Positions 60,201 to 64,000 of a stretch of DNA of 64,000 nucleotides are shown here, in pieces (the stretch's first letter is position 1; every line of letters begins with the position of its first letter). Below the pieces are notes generated by a model. The model was not told the DNA's origin. It saw only the letters and a list, made by a program, of their open reading frames with translations, and made no database searches. The position numbers were made by a program, and so were the translations under genes. Origin of the DNA: CAVRXZ01 sp963773035 (GTDB lineage Bacteria; Acidobacteriota; Vicinamibacteria; Vicinamibacterales; CAVVIG01); assembly GCA_963773035.1 (NCBI GenBank), contig CAVYZX010000037.1, forward strand, positions 62,001 to 126,000. The letters run 5' to 3'.

Positions 60201-60339
60201 CCTGGATGGTCGGAAAGTCGATGGTGGGCAGGTCGCTGACCGGCAGCACCTGATAGGCCATGGCGCCGAAGACGAGAATCCCCAGCATCAAGAGCGTGGT
60301 CGTGACCGGTCGCCGGATGAAGACAGCCGAGAGGTTCAT
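57205..60339 (-). CDS. RND efflux pump (MdtB/MdtC-like)
   Basis: The protein has 1044 residues. N-terminus MNLSAVFIRRPVTTTLLMLG, VLPVSDLPTIDFPTIQVNAS, transmembrane helix 4 with VGFVVDDAIVMLENVV, and the C-terminal block PSAGLGALLTLLLFKTELNL. It is of the MdtBC type, which often works with a dedicated adaptor. It begins in an ATGA overlap with that adaptor (60336), and is followed by the second adaptor-pump pair with 32 nt between. Substrates could include detergents, dyes or plant compounds; not predictable. Confidence 0.92.
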   Translation of the reverse strand: MNLSAVFIRRPVTTTLLMLGILVFGAMAYQVLPVSDLPTIDFPTIQVNASLPGASPETMASSVALPLEKQFASIAGLTNINSTSSQGSTNITLQFDLSRNIDAAAQDVQSMIGRASRQLPPQMPAPPSYQKANPSDQSVIILVLSSNTVPLSVLDEYGQQTIAQRISMVTGVAQVDVFGSQKYAVRIDVDPRQLAARSIGIDEVANSISNANVNLPTGNIYGEKTFVVQSNGQLLRAAAYGPTIIAYRNGNPVRLEEVAHVYDGVENDKSASWRQGQRAIMLAVKKQPGTNVVEVVDRINALLPTFREQIPASINIDTRMDRSISIRQSVHDVKVTLLITIGLVVLVIFMFLRNLSATLIPSLALPGSLVGTFSVMYLLGYSLDNLSLMALTLSVGFVVDDAIVMLENVVRHMEMGKPPMEAAFDGSKEIAFTIVSMTASLAAVFIPVLFMGGVVGRLLHEFAVTIGVAILVSGFVSISLTPMLCSRFLRPPHAQRHGWLYNAFERMFQGWLWVYDRTLRLSLRFKGVTAIASVALLFATGYLFGLVPKGFLPSEDQGRFQINTEAMQGISYPEMVRHQTQVADIVAKDPDVASTMVNVGAIGNFGGALNSGRIWAELKPRSERQMSVDQKIAELRPTMAQIPGIRVFMTNQPPINLGGTGGGSRGLYQFTLQDTDTDELYKWAPILEEKIRQYPGLEDVSSDLLLRNPQVTVEMDRDRVSTLGLTANQVETALYNAYGTRQVSQIFAPNNQYQVILQVAPEFQTDPAAMSQLYVRSNTGRLIPLESVARLKMEVGPYSVSHTGQLPSVTISFNLKPGLALGDAVSAVQSLAAQTLPSTISTSFQGTAQAFQDSLQGLGLILLMAIVVIYIVLGVLYESFTHPLTILSGLPSAGLGALLTLLLFKTELNLYAFVGVIMLVGLVKKNGIMMVDFAVEAQRQHGKSPMEAIHEACLVRFRPIMMTTMAALVGTLPIALGWGAGAESRQPLGLAVVGGLLVSQLLTLYITPVYYVYIEGARMWLARRRSSEAAHGAYGASEEPLALR

Positions 60340-61490
60340 GGCGTTACCTTCTGGGTTTCGTCGCCCTTGACACTGATGTGGGCGCCTGGCACGAGGCGCA
60401 GATGTCCATCCGTTACGACCGTCTCGCCGGCCTGCAGCCCATTCTTGATCACCGTCTCGGTGGCACCCGATCGAGCGACCTCGACGACACGAAACTCGAC
60501 TGTCTTGTCTGGCTTGACGACGAACGCGTATGGACCTTGCTGCGAAGTCTGAATCGCCGGTGAGGGCGCAACGATTGCCGCCATATCGGTAGCCAACAGC
60601 ACCGACACGTTGACGAACTGGCCGGGCCAGAGGCGACGATCGCCGTTGGAGAACTCAGCCTTGATCTTGATTGTCCCAGTCGTCGGGTCGACGGCATTGT
60701 CGACGAACGTGATGCGCCCGTTGCTCGTTACCGAGCCCTCCTCGGGCGGGCTGGCTTCGACGCGCAGCGAGCCCAGCGCCATGTAGCGCTTCAGATCCGA
60801 AAGACGCGCTTCAGGGATCGCGAACGATACGTAGATCGGCGATACCTCGTTGATCACTACGAGCGACGTCGTATCGTTGGCGCGTACAAGGTTCCCTTCG
60901 TGCACCATCAGCGTGCCGGTTCGACCGGACAGGGGGGCAGTGATGGTCGCGTACTGCAACTGCACCTGCGCGTTTTCGACGGCCGCACGATCGGCCTCGA
61001 CGGTGGCGGTGAGGGCCGCAACGCCAGTTCGACTTGTGTCGAGCTGCTCCTTTGTGGCAATGCCGCGCTCGGCGAGGTCCTGAAAACGCCTGGCCTGCGC
61101 ATCCGCGTTTGTCAGCTGCGCGGTGTCTCGGGCAAGGTTGGCTTGCGCCTGCTGCAGCGCCGATTCGAGCGGACGCCGATCCAGCTCGAACAGGACCTGG
61201 TCCTTCTTGACGTCGTCGCCCTCCTTGAAATTGACGGAGATGAGCTGGCCGGTCACCTGCGCGCGCACTGCGACTGTGGAGTGCGGCTCGGCTGAGCCGA
61301 TGACCTTGACCTCGATCGGCATCGGCTTCTGGACCACCATCCCGACCGTCACGGGAACGGGTGCGGCCGCTCCTCCCCGGCCACCCCCTGCAGGCGTGGT
61401 TGAACTCGATGCCGCGCCACGAGAGCAGCCGACCGCGGCTGCTGACGCGATCCCTATGCTCAGAACAACGAATGTGTAAGACAGACGCAT
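60336..61490 (-). CDS. RND periplasmic adaptor (MdtA-like lipoprotein)
   Basis: The protein has 384 residues, normal for adaptors. The signal peptide ends in the lipobox AVGC, followed by a Ser/Gly/Ala-rich linker (RGAASSSTTPAGGG). Marks: VIGSAEPHSTVAVRAQVTGQ, VNFKEGDDVKKDQVLFELDR, coiled coil about 95-165, ATITAPLSGRTGTLMVHEGN, GRITFVDNAVDPTTGTIKIK, LRLVPGAHISVKG. It links the inner membrane pump to an outer membrane channel. It overlaps the pump gene by 4 nt. No TolC gene is in the window. Confidence 0.9.
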   Translation of the reverse strand: MRLSYTFVVLSIGIASAAAVGCSRGAASSSTTPAGGGRGGAAAPVPVTVGMVVQKPMPIEVKVIGSAEPHSTVAVRAQVTGQLISVNFKEGDDVKKDQVLFELDRRPLESALQQAQANLARDTAQLTNADAQARRFQDLAERGIATKEQLDTSRTGVAALTATVEADRAAVENAQVQLQYATITAPLSGRTGTLMVHEGNLVRANDTTSLVVINEVSPIYVSFAIPEARLSDLKRYMALGSLRVEASPPEEGSVTSNGRITFVDNAVDPTTGTIKIKAEFSNGDRRLWPGQFVNVSVLLATDMAAIVAPSPAIQTSQQGPYAFVVKPDKTVEFRVVEVARSGATETVIKNGLQAGETVVTDGHLRLVPGAHISVKGDETQKVTP

Positions 61491-61510
61491 GCCGGCTTCT
61501 ATGGTCCTAA

Positions 61511-61527
61511 GGCCGCCCCGGGCGGCC
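61511..61527. terminator. GC-rich hairpin between MacB permease and adaptor genes
   Basis: GGCCGCC-CCG-GGCGGCC is a perfect 7-bp stem with a 3-nt loop in the 43-nt gap. There is no U-tract, so it may be an attenuator, processing site or merely a stable spacer. Confidence 0.35.
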
Positions 61528-61533
61528 GGTTAA

Positions 61534-62751
61534 CTACTCGAATCGAAGCGCTTCGATCGGATCGAGCGCAGCCGCCTTCCGCGCCGGATAGAACCCGAAG
61601 AACACGCCTGTCGCTGCCGCGAACCCAAACGCGATCGCTACGGAGTTCGGCGATACCGTGGTGGGCCAGCCCTGCCACAAGGTGACCCCTTCAGCGAGCC
61701 CGAATCCAAGTGCGATACCGATCCCGCCGCCGAACAGGCTGAGCACGACGGCCTCGACGAGGAATTGCAACAGCACGTCCCGCCCGCGGGCGCCAATCGC
61801 CATGCGAAGGCCGATCTCGCGCGTTCGCTCGGTCACCGACACGAGCATGATGTTCATGATTCCGATGCCGCCAACGAGCAGGGACACACCCGCGATGCTC
61901 GCCAGCAAGGCGGTCATGGTTTGCGTCGCTTCTTTTCGCACGCTCGCCATTTCTTCGATCGTCCGAACCATGAAGTCGTCGGGGTCGCCCGGTTGAACCT
62001 TGTGGCGTGTTCGAAGCAGTGCGGCGATCCGATCGGCTGTCGCTGAAACCTGACTCGAATCGGCACCCATGACGTTCACGTTATTGATGAACGTCACGCC
62101 TCGCAGTTTCTTCATCACGGTCGTGTAGGGCGCAAACGCGACGTCGTCGCGGTCCTGGCCGATCTGCGATTGGCCCTTCGCGGCCATCACGCCCACGACC
62201 GTGAACGGCTGGTTGGAGATGCGGATGACCTCGCCGACCGGATTCACGTCTGCTCCAAAGAGCTGCTCGCGCGTCACGGAGCCGAGGACCACCACCTTGG
62301 CTGCGGTCTGAACGTCCTGCGACGTGAAGAACGCGCCGAGCTGGGTCGGCCATGCATTGATGAGTGGGTAGTCGATATCGGTGCCCTGGAGTTGCGTGTT
62401 CCAGTTCAGGTTGCCCGCCACCATTTGGGCTCGCATGTTCGATCCGGCCGCTGCGTAGAGAACGCCCGGCACTTGGGTGATCGCGGCCGCATCGTCGGGC
62501 GTGAGCGTACTGGCGTTCCCTTGTCCTTGCCGCACGCCACCCTGCGTCCAGTTGCCAGCGTTGACGATGATGGTGTTGGTGCCGACGGACTGAACGGCCG
62601 AATCGATCTGGGATTGGGCGCCCGAGCCGAGCGCGACCATGGTAATCACAGCTGCCACGCCGATAATCATTCCCAGCATGGTCAGCGCCGTCCGCATCTT
62701 ATTGCGCGCAAGCGCCTTCAGGGCGATCCGAAACACCATCAAGACCGACAT
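61534..62751 (-). CDS. ABC transporter permease (MacB type)
   Basis: The protein has 405 residues, with GGGAG before the ATG at 62751. Marks: FRIALKALARNKMRTALTML, GMIIGVAAVITMVALGSGAQ, a periplasmic MacB_PCD domain (about 50-260) and the FtsX end with GIGIMNIMLVSVTERTREIG and FGFYPARKAAALDPIEALRF. Without the fused ATPase that classical MacB has; the ATPase is the next gene upstream. With the MacA-like adaptor it forms a mechanotransmission pump exporting macrolides, peptides or toxins from the periplasm. Confidence 0.9.
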   Translation of the reverse strand: MSVLMVFRIALKALARNKMRTALTMLGMIIGVAAVITMVALGSGAQSQIDSAVQSVGTNTIIVNAGNWTQGGVRQGQGNASTLTPDDAAAITQVPGVLYAAAGSNMRAQMVAGNLNWNTQLQGTDIDYPLINAWPTQLGAFFTSQDVQTAAKVVVLGSVTREQLFGADVNPVGEVIRISNQPFTVVGVMAAKGQSQIGQDRDDVAFAPYTTVMKKLRGVTFINNVNVMGADSSQVSATADRIAALLRTRHKVQPGDPDDFMVRTIEEMASVRKEATQTMTALLASIAGVSLLVGGIGIMNIMLVSVTERTREIGLRMAIGARGRDVLLQFLVEAVVLSLFGGGIGIALGFGLAEGVTLWQGWPTTVSPNSVAIAFGFAAATGVFFGFYPARKAAALDPIEALRFE

Positions 62752-62837
62752 AGTCTGACTCCCGAGACCAACCGTCGCCTGTACCGGATTCCAGGTAGTT
62801 CGCGACTAGGCGACGACCAACTTCTAACGATTTCTAC

Positions 62838-62872
62838 CCAACGACCAACGACCAACGACTAACGACCAACGA
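62838..62872. repeat. Five tandem CCAACGA heptamers between ABC genes
   Basis: CCAACGA three times, CTAACGA once, CCAACGA once, directly beside the stop codon (TAG, as CTA at 62873-62875) of the ATPase. Related broken copies (CGACCAAC, CTAACGA) stand upstream to about 62810. The gap is 121 nt within an otherwise tight operon. Confidence 0.75.
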
Positions 62873-63625
62873 CTATCCGGCCGCCGCTTCCACCGGCAGC
62901 GCCGCCAGCTCCTCTCGCGCGTGACGACGGCGGGTTACAGCCCGATCCGCCACCACATGCCCGTCGCGAAATTGCACGATTCGTGTCCCGTATTCCGCGA
63001 TGTCGAGCTCGTGCGTAATGAGCAGGACTGTTATGCCCCGTTCGCTGTTCAGGTGCTGAAAGATGTCCATTACTTCGATGCTTGTTCGCGTGTCGAGGTT
63101 CCCCGTCGGCTCGTCGGCCAGCAGAATCGAGGGGTTGTTGATCAACGCGCGCGCGATTGCGACGCGCTGCTGCTGACCACCAGAAAGCTGATTTGGGTGA
63201 TGGTCCGCGCGATCTTCGAGGCTAACCGCCTTCAAGACCTCCATCGCGCGCTTGTGACGGTCTACTGCCTTCAGCCCAGCGCTGCCATACAAGAGCGGCA
63301 ACTCGACGTTGTCGAGTGCCGAGGTCCGCGACAAGAGGTTGAAGCCTTGGAAAACAAAGCCAATCTTCTTGTTGCGCACGGCTGCGAGTTGATCCTTCGA
63401 CATGCGAGAAACGTCCTGCCCGTCCAGGAAGTACTGGCCGCCAGTCGGCTTGTCCAGACAACCGGCGATATGCATGAATGTTGACTTGCCCGATCCTGAT
63501 GGCCCCGTTACCGACAAGAACTCACCCCGCTCGACGTCGAGATTCACTCCGCGGAGCGCTTTGACTTCGACTTCGCCGACCACGTAGGTCTTGACGAGAC
63601 TCTTGACCGAGATAACAGGAGGCAT
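62873..63625 (-). CDS. ABC transporter ATPase (MacB/LolD type)
   Basis: The protein has 250 residues from ATG 63625, 4 nt after the adaptor stop, giving MPPVISVKSLVKTYVVGEVE. Walker A GPSGSGKST, Q-loop FVFQGFNLLS, signature LSGGQQQRVAIARAL, Walker B LLADEPTGNLD and H-loop LITHELDIAEYG. It pairs with the MacB permease downstream. A longer in-frame start would overlap the adaptor gene and is rejected. An Ala/Arg-rich C-terminal tail (RRRHAREELAALPVEAAAG) is extra. Confidence 0.9.
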   Translation of the reverse strand: MPPVISVKSLVKTYVVGEVEVKALRGVNLDVERGEFLSVTGPSGSGKSTFMHIAGCLDKPTGGQYFLDGQDVSRMSKDQLAAVRNKKIGFVFQGFNLLSRTSALDNVELPLLYGSAGLKAVDRHKRAMEVLKAVSLEDRADHHPNQLSGGQQQRVAIARALINNPSILLADEPTGNLDTRTSIEVMDIFQHLNSERGITVLLITHELDIAEYGTRIVQFRDGHVVADRAVTRRRHAREELAALPVEAAAG

Positions 63626-63629
63626 CGTG

Positions 63630-64000
63630 CTACCGGCCTCGACCGCCGCCTCCGCCGCCTGGGAATCCACCAAAGCCGTCACGGCCGCGGCCGCCTTGTG
63701 GCAACAGCGGATTGCCTGCGCCGGCAGGCTGGCCGGGCCGCGTACCGCCACCGGTCAACACGCCGGTCACCACTTCCATCCCTGGCTGCAGTTCGCCGCT
63801 CAAGAGCTCCGTGTTGGTACCGTCGGTGATGCCGAGGCGCAGATTCACGGGCTTCAATTCCTTGTTCATGAAGACCCAGACTCGACCCCGGGATTCGACC
63901 GGCGGCAACGGCGCAAACAACGCATCGATGGTCTCGGCCGGCCGAGCCGTGCGTTCCTTCGATGCGCCGGGCTTCTCCGGTTTCTTGGTAGCCGCCGCCT
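63630..64000 (-). CDS. C-terminal part of a MacA-like adaptor (cut by window edge)
   Basis: The frame is open to the right edge and ends at 63630. About 122 residues are visible: a Lys/Glu/Pro segment (KKPEKPGASKERTARPAET), then FAPLPPVESRGRVWVFMNKE, LRLGITDGTNTELLSGELQ, PGMEVVTGV and a Gly-rich tail (FGGFPGGGGGGRGR). The block with 'GITDG..TEL..G.L..G..VV.G' is typical of MacA C-termini. It is first of the visible efflux operon genes, 4 nt upstream of the ATPase. Confidence 0.8.
   Translation of the reverse strand, partial: AAATKKPEKPGASKERTARPAETIDALFAPLPPVESRGRVWVFMNKELKPVNLRLGITDGTNTELLSGELQPGMEVVTGVLTGGGTRPGQPAGAGNPLLPQGGRGRDGFGGFPGGGGGGRGR

Noticed and set aside
62838..62872. Possible CRISPR-like repeats
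   Set aside because: Units are 7 nt and adjoining, with no spacers; the other two arrays are alike. No cas gene is present.
1..64000. tRNA, rRNA, insertion sequences, phage or plasmid genes
   Set aside because: Read-through of both strands showed no cloverleaf sequence, rRNA block, transposase, integrase or replication gene.

Overview
The window reads as chromosomal DNA of a GC-rich, Gram-negative environmental bacterium, most likely an Acidobacteriota of the Vicinamibacteria type. This is an inference from gene content: an Oar-type TonB receptor with a carboxypeptidase-like regulatory domain, PQQ dehydrogenases, paired DUF6152 proteins, many secreted beta-propellers, RND/MacB efflux operons and REP-like intergenic elements. 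No rRNA, tRNA, transposase, integrase or CRISPR array was seen.

1-17379 is dominated by secreted proteins in long plus-strand operons. The striking content is one family of about 270-300 residue exported proteins sharing a '(D/N)GR ... G(F/Y)S.G.W(E) ... (V)(V)T' core. Three branches are present, called here A, A-prime and C. They occur with secreted metallo-beta-lactamase-fold (MBL) hydrolases (B). An A-B fusion sits at 276-2057, and a tandem A-B-C-A-B-C array at 8282-13759. A third A-B-C cassette lies at 34568-37549. A-prime genes flank DUF6152 genes at 4271-6306 and lie downstream of one at 15289-17379. In total 11 members of the A/A-prime/C fold and 4 MBL partners (plus the 3' remnant of a fifth) lie in 37 kb. 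Two of the four MBL domains have lost the HxH part of the metal motif. Two NHL propellers, a cupin and a PHM-like copper monooxygenase with a heme-c motif lie among them.

17380-31239 is a redox region. It holds a PQQ sugar dehydrogenase coupled to a double SnoaL protein, a diheme cytochrome c overlapping a PQQ alcohol-dehydrogenase-like quinoprotein, a two-subunit molybdenum hydroxylase (2Fe-2S plus Tat-exported Mo subunit), and a CusF-SCO1 copper protein. A SnoaL gene diverges from a LysR regulator, and a TonB-dependent receptor follows. Export signals place nearly all of these products outside the cytoplasm.

31337-52642 is mixed: a membrane spermidine-synthase-like protein with TPRs, the third A-B-C cassette, an MBL-rhodanese sulfur protein, another MBL hydrolase, a PilZ protein, a TPR/sigma54 activator, a phosphoglucose isomerase of the Tal-Pgi type lacking its transaldolase half, a TesA-like esterase with a YbbA/YbbP ABC pair (the permease is frameshifted), an NCS2 purine permease, a DksA-like zinc-finger protein and FolK.

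52673-64000 is a minus-strand efflux operon. In transcription order it encodes a MacA-like adaptor (cut by the window edge), an ABC ATPase, a MacB permease, an adaptor, an RND pump, an adaptor with a frameshift, and a second RND pump. Several genes overlap by ATGA.

Three non-coding patterns recur: structured REP-like elements with an outer stem and two inner hairpins, period-7 tandem repeats between genes, and a TANNNT hexamer exactly 6 nt before the start codon of several genes without a Shine-Dalgarno, suggesting leaderless transcription.
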